A stretch of DNA of 64,000 nucleotides from Pseudomonas piscis (GTDB taxonomy: Bacteria > Pseudomonadota > Gammaproteobacteria > Pseudomonadales > Pseudomonadaceae), in contig NZ_WHUV01000003.1 of assembly GCF_009380155.1 (NCBI RefSeq), positions 496,001-560,000 of the forward strand, given 5' to 3'. Shown here piece after piece: positions 26,462-35,945 of the stretch. Position 1 is the first letter of the stretch; each line of letters starts with the position of its first letter. The position numbers and the translations under genes are program-made. The notes below the pieces were generated by a model, which saw nothing but the letters and a program-made list of their open reading frames with translations, was not told where the DNA came from and searched no databases.

Positions 26462-26821
26462 TTATTCCAGGTGTTCGGGGTTCATCGGGTCGCCGGACTT
26501 GATGTCCAGTTGCTTGCGCACATCCTCGAACATCTCGTCGTAGTACTTGTGCAGGGACGAGATATTGGCGCTCTTGGGCATCCCGTGTTGCTGGGCGATA
26601 CGCGCGGCATGGCGGGCGAAATCGAAGGCCTGGTCCTTGGCCAGGAAGAACTGTTCCTTGAGGGGCTTGTCCTCGATGGTGCCGTGCAGGGTGAACTGCA
26701 TGCCCCGGCCCTCCTTGGGATCCTGGGCCACTTCATAGTCGATGCACAGGTTGTAGCTGTAGTCGTCCTTGTTCAGCGCATGGCGCTCGATATGCAGGTG
26801 ACCGGGCTCAAACATGGCCAT
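26462..26821 (-). CDS. DUF5064-type small protein downstream of the arc operon
   Basis: A 119-residue soluble protein of the Pseudomonas-specific DUF5064 type, as I recognise it (FEPGHLHIERHALN, LHGTIEDKPLKEQFF). An AGGAGG site precedes the ATG at 26821. It follows arcC on the same strand after 68 bp and could be read through from the arginine deiminase operon. Function unknown. Confidence 0.75.
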   Translation of the reverse strand: MAMFEPGHLHIERHALNKDDYSYNLCIDYEVAQDPKEGRGMQFTLHGTIEDKPLKEQFFLAKDQAFDFARHAARIAQQHGMPKSANISSLHKYYDEMFEDVRKQLDIKSGDPMNPEHLE

Positions 26822-26889
26822 AGGCGTTGTCCTCCTGGGCGTTGAAGAAGGGGCAGGCCGTGGCCTGCCCGTGTTCCGGCAGCGGGCGT

Positions 26890-27819
26890 CTACAGGTAGC
26901 TGATGCCGGGTTTCTCCGTGCTGATGCGCGTGCCGGCCTGGCCCTGGACGATGGCTTCAATGTCCGAGAGTGAACCGATCACCGCGACTTTTCCAGTCTG
27001 CCGGGCGAATTCGCAGGCCGCCTGGACCTTGGGCCCCATGGAGCCGGCGGCAAAGCCCAGCTTCTCGATTTCGTCCGGATGAGCCTGGGCGATGGCCTTC
27101 TGGGTCGGCTTGCCGAAGTCGATGAACGCCGCGTTGACGTCGGTGGCGATCACCAGCAGGTCGGCTTCCAGTTGCCGGGCCAGCAGCGCCGAGCACAGGT
27201 CCTTGTCGATCACCGCCTCGATGCCCTGGAGCTTGCCGTCCTCGCCATACATGGTCGGGATACCGCCACCACCGGCGCAGATCACGATGCTGCTTTTCTC
27301 CAGCAGCCACTTGATCGGACGGATCTCGAAGATGCGCTTGGGTGTCGGGCTCGCCACCACGCGGCGGAACTTGTCGCCGTCCGCAGCGATGGCCCAGCCT
27401 TTTTCCTTGGCCAGGCGCTCGGCTTCTTCCTTGTCGTAGACCGGGCCGATGGGCTTGGTCGGGTTCTTGAACGCCGGGTCCTTGGCGTCCACTTCCACTT
27501 GGGTCAGCAAGGTGGCGAAGGGCACCTCGAAGTCCAGCAAGTTGCCCAGTTCCTGTTCGATGATGTAGCCGATCATGCCCTCGGTCTCGGCGCCGAGCAC
27601 GTCCAGCGGGTAGGGCGAGACCTGGGTGTAGGCCGCCGCCTGCAGCGACAGCAGTCCCACTTGCGGACCATTGCCGTGGGCGATCACCAGCTGGTTGCCG
27701 GGATGGATCTTGGCGATCTGTTCGGTGGCGATGCGGATGTTGGCGCGCTGGTTGTCCGCGGTCATGGGTTCACCACGGCGCAGCAGGGCGTTACCGCCCA
27801 ATGCAACGACGATACGCAT
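26890..27819 (-). CDS. arcC: Carbamate kinase
   Basis: A 309-residue enzyme making ATP from carbamoyl phosphate and ADP in the last step of the arginine deiminase pathway. It opens RIVVALGGNALLRRGEPM and contains IAHGNGPQVGLL and VICAGGGGIP motifs. Last enzyme gene of arcDABC. Confidence 0.96.
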   Translation of the reverse strand: MRIVVALGGNALLRRGEPMTADNQRANIRIATEQIAKIHPGNQLVIAHGNGPQVGLLSLQAAAYTQVSPYPLDVLGAETEGMIGYIIEQELGNLLDFEVPFATLLTQVEVDAKDPAFKNPTKPIGPVYDKEEAERLAKEKGWAIAADGDKFRRVVASPTPKRIFEIRPIKWLLEKSSIVICAGGGGIPTMYGEDGKLQGIEAVIDKDLCSALLARQLEADLLVIATDVNAAFIDFGKPTQKAIAQAHPDEIEKLGFAAGSMGPKVQAACEFARQTGKVAVIGSLSDIEAIVQGQAGTRISTEKPGISYL

Positions 27820-27881
27820 AATGCAGTCCTTCTAGAGTCCGGTGCCGGCGCTACCTGGGCAGCGCCGGTGCCGAAGGGGAT

Positions 27882-28892
27882 TTACAGGTCGGCCAGGGTC
27901 GAGACCAGGATCGCCTTGATGGTGTGCATGCGGTTCTCCGCCTGCTCGAAGGCGATGCAGGCCGGGGACTCGAACACGTCATCGGTGACTTCGATGCCGT
28001 TGGCCAGGTGCGGATACTGCTCGGCGATCTGCTTGCCGACCTTGGTATCGCTGTTGTGGAAGGCCGGCAGGCAGTGCATGAACTTGGTCCGAGGGTTGCC
28101 GGTGGCCTTCATCAGCTGGGTGTTGACCTGGTAGGGCAGCAGTTGCTCGATGCGCTCGGCCCAGGCTTCCACCGGCTCGCCCATGGAGACCCAGACGTCG
28201 GTGTGGATGAAGTCCACGCCCTTGACCGCGGCTTTCGGGTCCTCGGTGAGGGTGATGCGCGCACCGCTTTCCTCAGCGTATTTCTTGCAGCGCTCGACCA
28301 GGTCGTCATGGGGCCACAGGGCCTTGGGCGCGCAGATGCGCACGTCCATGCCGAGCTTGGCGCCCACCAGCAGCAGCGAGTTGCCCATGTTGTTGCGAGC
28401 ATCGCCCAGGTAGGCGTAGCTGATCTCGTGGATCGGCTTGTCGGCGTGCTCACGCATGGTCAGCACGTCGGCGATCATCTGGGTCGGGTGGTATTCGTCG
28501 GTCAGGCCGTTGAACACCGGCACCCCGGCGAACTTCGCCAGTTCCTCGACGATCTCCTGCTTGAAGCCGCGATACTCGATGGCGTCGTACATGCGCCCCA
28601 GCACCCGGGCGGTGTCCTTCATGCTTTCCTTGTGGCCGATCTGCGAGGAGTTGGGGTCGATGTAGGTGACGTTGGCCCCTTGGTCATAGGCCGCTACCTC
28701 GAAGGCGCAGCGGGTACGGGTGGAGGTCTTTTCGAAGATCAGGGCGATGTTGTTGCCCTTCAGGTGCTGCTGCTCGGTGCCGGTGTACTTGGCGCGCTTG
28801 AGATCGCGGGACAGGTCCAGCAGGTAGCGCAGCTCGCGTGGGGTGTGGTGTTCCAGGCTCAGCAGGTTGCGGTTGTGGATATTGAAGGCCAT
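27882..28892 (-). CDS. arcB: Catabolic ornithine carbamoyltransferase
   Basis: A 336-residue enzyme that phosphorolyses citrulline to ornithine and carbamoyl phosphate. Visible are FEKTSTRTRCAFEVAA (carbamoyl-phosphate loop), HPTQMIADVLTM and HCLPAFH. Length and operon position match the catabolic form rather than anabolic ArgF. Confidence 0.96.
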   Translation of the reverse strand: MAFNIHNRNLLSLEHHTPRELRYLLDLSRDLKRAKYTGTEQQHLKGNNIALIFEKTSTRTRCAFEVAAYDQGANVTYIDPNSSQIGHKESMKDTARVLGRMYDAIEYRGFKQEIVEELAKFAGVPVFNGLTDEYHPTQMIADVLTMREHADKPIHEISYAYLGDARNNMGNSLLLVGAKLGMDVRICAPKALWPHDDLVERCKKYAEESGARITLTEDPKAAVKGVDFIHTDVWVSMGEPVEAWAERIEQLLPYQVNTQLMKATGNPRTKFMHCLPAFHNSDTKVGKQIAEQYPHLANGIEVTDDVFESPACIAFEQAENRMHTIKAILVSTLADL

Positions 28893-28969
28893 GGTGATTT
28901 TCCTCGAATTCGGTGATCGGCCCGACCGGCGCCGGGCAGGCGCGGTCGGACAGCGGGGCGTCTAAAGGC

Positions 28970-30226
28970 TCAGTAGTCGATCGGGTCACGCACGATCGGG
29001 CAGGTCATGCAGTGGCCGCCGCCACGGCCGCGACCCAGTTCGCCGGCGCTGATGGTGATGACTTCCACACCGGCCTTGCGCAGCAGGGTGTTGGTGTAGG
29101 TATTGCGGTCGTAGCCGATGACCACTCCGGGCTCCACGGCCACCACGTTGTTGCCGTCGTCCCATTGCTCGCGTTCGGCGGCGAAGCTGTTGCCGCCGGT
29201 CTCCACGACCCGCAGGGCCTTGAGGTTGAGGGCGGCGGCCACGGTGTCGAGGAAGTTGGTCTTCTCGCGCTGGATATCGATGCCGTGGGGCTTGCTCTCG
29301 TCAGGGCGCAGGGTGAAAGGAACGATCTGATTGACCACTTCGGGGAAGATGGTGACCAGGTCGCGGTCGCAGAAACTGAACACGGTGTCCAGGTGCATCG
29401 CCGCGCGGGACTTCGGCAGGCCGGCAACGATCACCCGCTCCACGGCCTTGTTCTTGAACAGGTTGCGCGCCAGTTGGCCAATGGCCTGGTGGGACGAACG
29501 CTCGCCCATGCCGATCAGGACCACGCCGTTGCCAATGGGCATGACGTCACCGCCTTCCAGGGTGGAGGCGCCATGCTCCTGGTCGGGGTCGCCGTACCAG
29601 ATCTGGAAGTCGGCGTTGGTGAACTCGGGGTGGAACTTGTAGATGGCGGTGGTCAACAGGGTTTCCTGGCGTCGCGCCGGCCAGTACATGGGGTTGAGCG
29701 TCACGCCGCCATAGATCCAGCAGGTGGTATCGCGGGTGAACTGGGTGTTGGGCAGCGGTGGCAGGATGAAGCTGGCATGGCCGAGGAAGTCGCGGAACAT
29801 CTCGATGGTCCTGCCGCCGAAGCTGCTGGGCAGGTCATCGGCCGAGACCCCGCCGATGAGGTATTCGGCGACCTTGCGCGGCTCCAGGCTGCGCAACCAC
29901 GAGCCGACTTCCTCCACCAGCCCCAGGCCAACGGTGTTGGCGGTGATCTTGCGCTCCAGGATCCAGTCCAGGGCTTCGGGGATGGCGACGATGTCGGTCA
30001 GCAGGTTGTGCATCTCCAGCACATCGATATCCCGCTCGCGCATCTTGGTGACGAAGTCGAAGTGATCGCGCTTGGCCTGGGCCACCCACAGCACGTCGTC
30101 GAACAGCAGTTCATCGCAGTTGTTCGGAGTCAGCCGCTGATGGGCCAGGCCTGGGGAGCAAACCATGACTTTGCGCAGTTTGCCGGCTTCGGAATGGACG
30201 CCGTACTTAACTTTTTCCGTGGTCAT
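28970..30226 (-). CDS. arcA: Arginine deiminase
   Basis: A 418-residue enzyme hydrolysing arginine to citrulline and ammonia. The nucleophile is Cys406 in GGGHCMTCP; FTRD, HLDTVF and GGDVMPIG segments of the active site are all present. Length and Cys position are those of the P. aeruginosa enzyme. I start at 30226 (MTTEKVKYG). Confidence 0.97.
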   Translation of the reverse strand: MTTEKVKYGVHSEAGKLRKVMVCSPGLAHQRLTPNNCDELLFDDVLWVAQAKRDHFDFVTKMRERDIDVLEMHNLLTDIVAIPEALDWILERKITANTVGLGLVEEVGSWLRSLEPRKVAEYLIGGVSADDLPSSFGGRTIEMFRDFLGHASFILPPLPNTQFTRDTTCWIYGGVTLNPMYWPARRQETLLTTAIYKFHPEFTNADFQIWYGDPDQEHGASTLEGGDVMPIGNGVVLIGMGERSSHQAIGQLARNLFKNKAVERVIVAGLPKSRAAMHLDTVFSFCDRDLVTIFPEVVNQIVPFTLRPDESKPHGIDIQREKTNFLDTVAAALNLKALRVVETGGNSFAAEREQWDDGNNVVAVEPGVVIGYDRNTYTNTLLRKAGVEVITISAGELGRGRGGGHCMTCPIVRDPIDY

Positions 30227-30275
30227 TACTGTGATCCTCCAGAGACAAAACAATCAGGGGGTATTGCAGGTGCAG

Positions 30276-31703
30276 CTACAGGGTCAGGAAGCCGTCGTAG
30301 AGGCCGTAGGCCGCCGCTGCGGCGCCCAGGAGCACGGCCGCGAAGATCAGCTTCTCGACACTGGTGAAAACCGGTTTGTGCAATTCCATCTTGGCCTTGG
30401 CGAAGAGCACCGCGCCGGGGGCGTAGAGCAGGGCCGAGAGCAGCAGGTACTTGACCCCGCCGGCGTACAGCAGCCACACCGCGTAGAGCAGGGCGATGGC
30501 GCCGATCACCAGGTCCTTCTTGCGCTCGGCCAGGGCTTGTTCGTAGCTTTCACCACGCACTGCCAGGAGCACCGCGTAAGCCGCCGACCAGAAGTACGGC
30601 ACCAGGATCATCGAGGTGGCGAGGTAGATCAGCGACAGGTAGGTGCCCTTGGAAAACAGGGTGATGACCAGGAAGACCTGCACCATGACGTTGGTCAGCC
30701 ACAGGGCGTTGGCCGGTACGTGGTTGGCGTTCTCGCGGCGCAGGAACTCCGGCATGGTGTGGTCCTTGGCGGCGGCGAACATGATCTCGGCGCACAGCAG
30801 GACCCACGACAGCAGCGCTCCCACCAGCGAGATGATCAGGCCGATGCTGATCAGCAACGCGCCCCAGTGGCCCACCACGTGTTCCAGGACTGCGGCCATG
30901 GATGGGTTCTGCAGCTTGGCCAGTTCCGGCTGGGTCATGATCCCCAGGGACAGCACGTTCACCAGCACCAGGAACAGCAGCACGGTGATGAAGCCGATGA
31001 CAGTGGCCTTGCCCACGTCGGAGCGTTTTTCCGCCCGGGAAGAGAAGATGCTCGCGCCCTCGATGCCGATGAACACCCAGACGGTGACCAGCATCATGTT
31101 GCGCACCTGGTTCATCACGCTGCCCAGGTCCGGGTTCTTCACGCCCCAGATGTCAGCGGTGAAGATGTCCAGCTTGAAGGCGAAGAGCGCGATCAGTACG
31201 AACAGCAGCAGCGGCACCACCTTGGCCACCGTGGTCACCAGGTTGATGAAAGCCGCTTCCTTGATCCCGCGCAGCACCAGAAAGTGCACGGCCCAGAGCA
31301 GGACCGAGGCACCGATCACCGCCGCAGGAGTGTTTCCCTCCCCAAATATCGGGAAGAAGTAACCCAGGGTGCTGAACAGCAGGACGAAGTAGCCGACGTT
31401 GCCCAACCAGGCGCTGATCCAGTAGCCCCAGGCTGAGGAGAAGCCCATGTAGTCGCCGAATCCGGCCTTGGCGTAGGCATATACACCGCCATCCAGGTCA
31501 GGTTTGCGATTGGCCAGGGTTTGAAAGACGAATGCCAATGTCAACATGCCGACGGCAGTAATTGCCCAACCAATAAGAACTGCCCCGACATCGGCGCTGG
31601 CTGCCATGTTCTGCGGCAGGGAAAAGATCCCCCCGCCAATCATGGAACCCACTACCAAGGCGACTAATGCGCCCAGTTTTAGTTTTCCGGGAGATTCAGA
31701 CAT
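30276..31703 (-). CDS. arcD: Arginine/ornithine antiporter (operon copy)
   Basis: A 475-residue, roughly 12-13-TM APC-superfamily exchanger that imports arginine for ornithine. It opens GALVALVVGSMIGGGIFSLP, the GSxIGxGIF motif of amino-acid permeases. First gene of arcDABC, 27 nt downstream of the predicted start site. A paralogue lies divergently at 32157. Confidence 0.95.
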   Translation of the reverse strand: MSESPGKLKLGALVALVVGSMIGGGIFSLPQNMAASADVGAVLIGWAITAVGMLTLAFVFQTLANRKPDLDGGVYAYAKAGFGDYMGFSSAWGYWISAWLGNVGYFVLLFSTLGYFFPIFGEGNTPAAVIGASVLLWAVHFLVLRGIKEAAFINLVTTVAKVVPLLLFVLIALFAFKLDIFTADIWGVKNPDLGSVMNQVRNMMLVTVWVFIGIEGASIFSSRAEKRSDVGKATVIGFITVLLFLVLVNVLSLGIMTQPELAKLQNPSMAAVLEHVVGHWGALLISIGLIISLVGALLSWVLLCAEIMFAAAKDHTMPEFLRRENANHVPANALWLTNVMVQVFLVITLFSKGTYLSLIYLATSMILVPYFWSAAYAVLLAVRGESYEQALAERKKDLVIGAIALLYAVWLLYAGGVKYLLLSALLYAPGAVLFAKAKMELHKPVFTSVEKLIFAAVLLGAAAAAYGLYDGFLTL

Positions 31704-32156
31704 TGCATGACTCCAATGCAGGAGAAGAGAGACTTCAGATTAAGTCTGCCGCCAATCCAAACTGCTGACTTGGATCAGTCAATTGCTGCATTTCGTTGTG
31801 AATGAATGACTTAAGACTTGTAGCGAGAGGTAGAATGCAGCCCTGCAAGGCCCATCCCATAAGGCTTTGATCTCCTTTCAAAGAGGCGGCTTCCATTATC
31901 GATGTCGATTGACGCTAGACCCTTTCAAAGAATATGCAAATCATGCCGCTCGCTAATTAAGGCGAGAGTGGTGATGGCACTTGGCACATACTCTTAACAA
32001 AATACTCGGTTATTCAGTGTGTTCTGGCGGGTAGTCGCGGAGTGCCCGAATAAAGGATGGTTAATTGACTGTTACTATCAGAATCAAATTCCTAGAAAGT
32101 TATTTAATTGCGTCTAATTTTATCGCCAGGGCGACTCGCTGATATAAGGAGTAGGG
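31704..32156. promoter_or_regulatory. Divergent arcD/arcD2 control region (453 bp)
   Basis: No gene seen. The half nearest arcD holds an Anr-like box and -10 listed separately. The half nearest the second arcD is AT-rich with no recognisable Anr or sigma-54 site; an AAGGAG ribosome site lies 8 bp before its ATG. Confidence 0.6.
31737..31778 (-). promoter_or_regulatory. Anr-type box and -10 of the arcDABC operon
   Basis: On the minus strand CTGAT-CCAA-GTCAG (31765-31778) matches 8 of 10 positions of the Anr/FNR consensus TTGAT-N4-ATCAA. TAATCT at 31737-31742 is a plausible -10. A start near 31730 would centre the box at -41.5, the class II activation position. This fits anaerobic induction of arginine fermentation. 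Confidence 0.6.
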
Positions 32157-33584
32157 ATGTCACAACCGGCACAGAAGCTTCAATTGGGTGCGCTGATCGC
32201 GTTGGTGGTGGGCTCCATGATTGGCGGCGGGATCTTTTCCTTGCCGCAGAACATGGCGGCCCGGGCCGACGCCGGGGCGGTACTGATCGGCTGGGCGATT
32301 ACCGCGGTGGGCATGCTGACCCTGGCCTTCGTGTTCCAGACCCTGGCCAATCGCAAGCCTGAACTGGATTCCGGGGTCTACGCCTACGCCAAGGCCGGTT
32401 TCGGCGACTACATGGGTTTTTCTTCGGCCTGGGGCTACTGGATCAGCGCTTGGCTGGGCAACGTCGGCTACTTCGTCCTGCTGTTCAGCACCCTGGGCTA
32501 CTTCTTCCCGGTGTTCGGCCAGGGCAACACCCCGGTGGCCATCGGCTGTGCCTCGCTGTTGCTGTGGGCCGTGCATTTTTTGGTACTGCGCGGGATCAAG
32601 GAGGCCACGTTCATCAACCAGCTGACCACGGTGGCCAAGATCGTGCCCTTGGTGATGTTCATCGTGATCGCCGCAGTGGCCTTCAAGGCGGAGATCTTCA
32701 CCCGCGATATCTGGGGGCACAGCAATCCGAATTTCGGCGGGGTGCTGGACCAGGTGCGCAACATGATGCTGGTCACGGTCTTCGTCTTCATCGGCATCGA
32801 GGGAGCCAGCGTGTATTCGGCGCGGGCGCAGAAGCGCGCGGATGTCGGGCGGGCCACGGTGATAGGTTTCCTGGGCGTGCTGGCGCTGTTGGTGCTGGTC
32901 AACGTGCTGTCGCTGGGGATCATGAGCCAGCCGGAGCTGGCCAGTTTGCAGAACCCGTCCCTGGCGGCGGTGCTGGAGCACATTGTCGGGCCCTGGGGCG
33001 CCTTGCTGATCAGCATCGGCCTGGCGGTATCGCTGCTGGGGGCCTTGCTGTCCTGGGCCCTGTTGTGTGCGGAGATCCTCCACGCCACCGCGAGCGACCG
33101 GACCATGCCGGCCTTCTTGCGCAAGGAAAACGCCAACCATGTACCGGTCAACGCCCTGTGGCTGACCAACGTGATGATCCAGGTATTCCTGCTGATCACC
33201 CTGGTGTCCGCCGGCACCTACACCAAGCTGATCTACCTGGCGTCGTCGATGATCCTGGTGCCCTATCTGTGGTCGGCGGCCTATGCGGTGCTGCTCAGTG
33301 GCCGTGGCGAAACCTACGAGCAAGCCTCGGGGGAACGCCTCAAGGATCTGTGCATCGCCGTGGTCGCCCTGAGCTATGCCATCTGGTTGTTGTATGCCGG
33401 CGGGGTCAAGTACCTGCTGCTCTCGGCGCTGCTCTACGCGCCGGGAGTGATCCTGTTCGCCAAGGCCAAGCATGAGCAGGGCGAGCCGTTGTTCACCCTG
33501 CCGGAGAAGCTGATCTTCAGTGCCGTGATCGTCGGTGCGCTGCTGGCGGCCTACGGCCTCTACAGTGGTTTGCTGGCGCTATGA
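32157..33584 (+). CDS. Second arginine/ornithine antiporter paralogue, divergent from arcDABC
   Basis: A 475-residue permease that aligns end to end without gaps with the operon ArcD, and is clearly a close duplicate; the first 120 residues differ at only a handful of positions. The GSMIGGGIFSLP motif is intact. It has its own divergent promoter region and its stop overlaps the next gene's ATG, so it belongs to a different transcript from arcDABC. It could exchange a related cationic amino acid or work under different conditions. Confidence 0.9.
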   Translation: MSQPAQKLQLGALIALVVGSMIGGGIFSLPQNMAARADAGAVLIGWAITAVGMLTLAFVFQTLANRKPELDSGVYAYAKAGFGDYMGFSSAWGYWISAWLGNVGYFVLLFSTLGYFFPVFGQGNTPVAIGCASLLLWAVHFLVLRGIKEATFINQLTTVAKIVPLVMFIVIAAVAFKAEIFTRDIWGHSNPNFGGVLDQVRNMMLVTVFVFIGIEGASVYSARAQKRADVGRATVIGFLGVLALLVLVNVLSLGIMSQPELASLQNPSLAAVLEHIVGPWGALLISIGLAVSLLGALLSWALLCAEILHATASDRTMPAFLRKENANHVPVNALWLTNVMIQVFLLITLVSAGTYTKLIYLASSMILVPYLWSAAYAVLLSGRGETYEQASGERLKDLCIAVVALSYAIWLLYAGGVKYLLLSALLYAPGVILFAKAKHEQGEPLFTLPEKLIFSAVIVGALLAAYGLYSGLLAL

Positions 33585-34474
33585 ACCCGCAGCAGCGGCT
33601 CTTGCTGCCCTACCAGGGGCCTTATGACTGGCAGGCCATGCTGGGGTTCTTCGCGGTGCGCGCCATCGGCGGCCTGGAGGTGGTGCAGGACGGTGTCTAC
33701 GCTCGCAGCTTCGAGCTCGATGGGAGACAGGGCACCCTGAGCCTGCGCCCCGGGCCTGGCGAGCAGTTGGATTTGCGCTTGAACCTGGGGGGCGCGGAAC
33801 CGTCCCCGTCACTGATCGGCCAGGTGGTCATGCGCGTGCGCCGGCAGTTCGACCTGGATGCCGACGTACTGCGTATCCACCAAGAGCTGGCCGCCGACCC
33901 GCTGTTGCAACCCTTGCTGCTGGCCCATCGCGGGTTGCGTGTACCGGGCGCCTGGGATGGCTTCGAACTGGCGATCCGCGCGGTACTGGGCCAGCAGATC
34001 ACGGTAGCGGGTGCGATCCGCCTCGCCACTCGGCTGGTGGCGGTGCATGGCCAGCCACTGGCACTCCCCGATCCCGGTTGGCCGGGCCTGACCCTGGTGT
34101 TCGCCACGCCCGCCGCCCTGGCCGTGGCGGACCTGGCTGCCCTGGGCATGCCCGCCAGCCGTGGCCGGACCTTGTCCACCGTGGCCCAAGCATTGCTGGC
34201 GGATCCGGGTTTGCTCGACCCCAAGGCCAGCTTGCAGCAGGGGCTCGATGGCCTGCTGCGGCTGGTGGGAATCGGTGACTGGACGGCGCATTACATCGCC
34301 TTGCGGCACATGCGTGAGATGGACGCTTTTCCGGCGGCCGATGTGGGCCTGCTCAATGCCATGGCCACCCTCCAGGGCCAGCGGCCCAGTGCCCGGCAAC
34401 TGCTGGCCCGGGCCGAGGCCTGGCGGCCCTGGCGCGGTTATGCGGCGCAGCAGTTGTGGACATTGGGTAGCTGA
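33581..34474 (+). CDS. AlkA-type DNA-3-methyladenine glycosylase II
   Basis: A 297-residue base-excision glycosylase. The HhH-GPD region is seen as LLRLVGIGDWTAHYIALRHM, with the catalytic Asp in FPAADVGL. The AlkA N-terminal domain precedes it. Its ATG overlaps the second arcD stop as ATGA, so translation is coupled to a transporter with no obvious functional link. No Ada domain is attached. Confidence 0.9.
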   Translation: MNPQQRLLLPYQGPYDWQAMLGFFAVRAIGGLEVVQDGVYARSFELDGRQGTLSLRPGPGEQLDLRLNLGGAEPSPSLIGQVVMRVRRQFDLDADVLRIHQELAADPLLQPLLLAHRGLRVPGAWDGFELAIRAVLGQQITVAGAIRLATRLVAVHGQPLALPDPGWPGLTLVFATPAALAVADLAALGMPASRGRTLSTVAQALLADPGLLDPKASLQQGLDGLLRLVGIGDWTAHYIALRHMREMDAFPAADVGLLNAMATLQGQRPSARQLLARAEAWRPWRGYAAQQLWTLGS

Positions 34475-34486
34475 GGAGCCAGGCGC

Positions 34487-35836
34487 CTACCACCAGCGGG
34501 CGCGATGGGCGCCCAGGGGGCCAGCCGGGCAATCCCACTGGATCGGCGTGCCGCTGATCTGCAGGGGCACGCGCAAGCGATGGGCCGGACCCCAGGCGGT
34601 CTGCTCCAGCACCAGCCCCTGGTCGTCCTGATCCTCCTCGCGCAACCCGCTGGTGGCTGGCCCCTGGCCTGAATGCTCGACCAGCAACTGCGCGGTACGC
34701 GCCAGGGACAGGCGCGCCTGGCCACCGTGGCGCCAGGACGGATCCAGTGCCCGCAGGGCACTGGCGGCCATCAGGTAGCCGGTGGCGTGGTCCAGGGCCT
34801 GGACCGGCAATGGCGTGGGGCGCTGCGCAGCTTTCCAGGTCATGCCCGCCTCGGCGATCCCGCTGCTCATCTGCACCAGGCTGTCGAACCCCCGGCGGTT
34901 ACGCCACGGACCGCTCCAGCCGTAGGCGTTGAGGCTCACCTCGATCAGCCCGGGGGCCAGGCGCTGGCGCTGCTCGCTGTCATAGCCCAGGCCGTCCAGG
35001 GCGTCACCGCGGTAGCCATGCAGCAGCAGGTCGGCCTGGGCCAGCAAGCCTTCGAAGGTGGCGCGGTCTTGGCGATCGTGCAGGTCCAGGCGGGCGCAGC
35101 GCTTGCCCAGGGTCATTTCCGGTTCGACGGCCGGTTCGTTCCACCAGGGTGGATCGATGCGCAGCACGTCGGCGCCGAGCCCGGCCAGTAGGCGGCTGGC
35201 CACGGGGCCGGCCAGGACCCGGGTCAGGTCCAGGACCTTGAGCCCGGCCAGTGGCCGTTCGCTGCAACCGCTCCAGGCCTTGCCCCGGGGTTCGCCACCG
35301 GGCAGCCAGTGGACCAGCGGCTCGCTGGCCACTGCCTGGCCCTGAGGGTGGGCCTGCCATTGGGCCCAACTGCGCATCTGCGCCGCGCAGCCACCTTGCT
35401 CGACCATGGCCTGCTCCAGTTCCAGGGCGTTCCAGCCGGCCACCCGGGTGGCCATGGTCGCGCGGTCGCTGGCGGCGCCCAGGACGTGTTCGGCCACGGC
35501 TCGATGATGGGGAGCATTGGTATGCAGGCGAATCCAGCCATCGCGGGTGGCATAGTCGCCGGCGATCGGGTCCCAGAGCGCCGGCGAGCTCCAGCCTTGG
35601 GGGCGCAGCGAGCTGGCGAACCAGAACGAGGACAGGCGCCGATCGACGCTGACAACCGGCCGACGGCCAGTGTGGCTGTGCAGCAGTTCGGCCAGCGCTT
35701 GTCCGGCGGCGCCGATGCTGGCGCTGGCCAGGTCACTGACGACGAAGGCCGAGGGCAGGGCGCCCTCGCCTTGTTCGTTGAGATTGGACGGCGGCAGGTC
35801 CAGGGCGGCTTGAATGGATGCCAGTAGCGGGGACAT
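34487..35836 (-). CDS. Family III (CaiB/BaiF-like) CoA-transferase with permuted halves
   Basis: A 448-residue protein. The segment that normally begins these enzymes (GLKVLDLTRVLAGPVASRLL) starts only at about residue 198. It runs to an Asp-containing active-site segment, ALDHATGYL (Asp349). The first 180 residues instead resemble the usual C-terminal part: an Asp segment VSDLASASIG (Asp35), the HTGRRPVVSVDRRL strand pair, and TRDGWIRLHTN with the helical cap. This looks like a circular permutation or a tandem duplication trimmed at both ends. Substrate unknown. Start chosen at 35836. Confidence 0.82.
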   Translation of the reverse strand: MSPLLASIQAALDLPPSNLNEQGEGALPSAFVVSDLASASIGAAGQALAELLHSHTGRRPVVSVDRRLSSFWFASSLRPQGWSSPALWDPIAGDYATRDGWIRLHTNAPHHRAVAEHVLGAASDRATMATRVAGWNALELEQAMVEQGGCAAQMRSWAQWQAHPQGQAVASEPLVHWLPGGEPRGKAWSGCSERPLAGLKVLDLTRVLAGPVASRLLAGLGADVLRIDPPWWNEPAVEPEMTLGKRCARLDLHDRQDRATFEGLLAQADLLLHGYRGDALDGLGYDSEQRQRLAPGLIEVSLNAYGWSGPWRNRRGFDSLVQMSSGIAEAGMTWKAAQRPTPLPVQALDHATGYLMAASALRALDPSWRHGGQARLSLARTAQLLVEHSGQGPATSGLREEDQDDQGLVLEQTAWGPAHRLRVPLQISGTPIQWDCPAGPLGAHRARWW

Positions 35837-35945
35837 GGACGGCTCCTCGAGACAAGAGGAGGGCATTGCACCCTGAAATCCCCTGGCCTGTCGAGGCGCA
35901 GGCGCGGGTCTTTTGACGCGGGTTGCCGCGTCACAAGGACCTGAC

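Noticed and set aside
30165..31436. 423-codon plus-strand frame opposite arcD and the start of arcA
   Set aside because: Rich in His/Gln/Asp/Glu repeats of the kind produced by reading transmembrane codons backwards; no ribosome site or conserved block.
31987..32002. TGGCACATACTCTTAA as a sigma-54 promoter for the second arcD
   Set aside because: The -24 part fits, but the required GC at -12 is missing.
32063..32080. TTGAC...ATCAG as an Anr box before the second arcD
   Set aside because: The half-sites are separated by 7 nt instead of 4.
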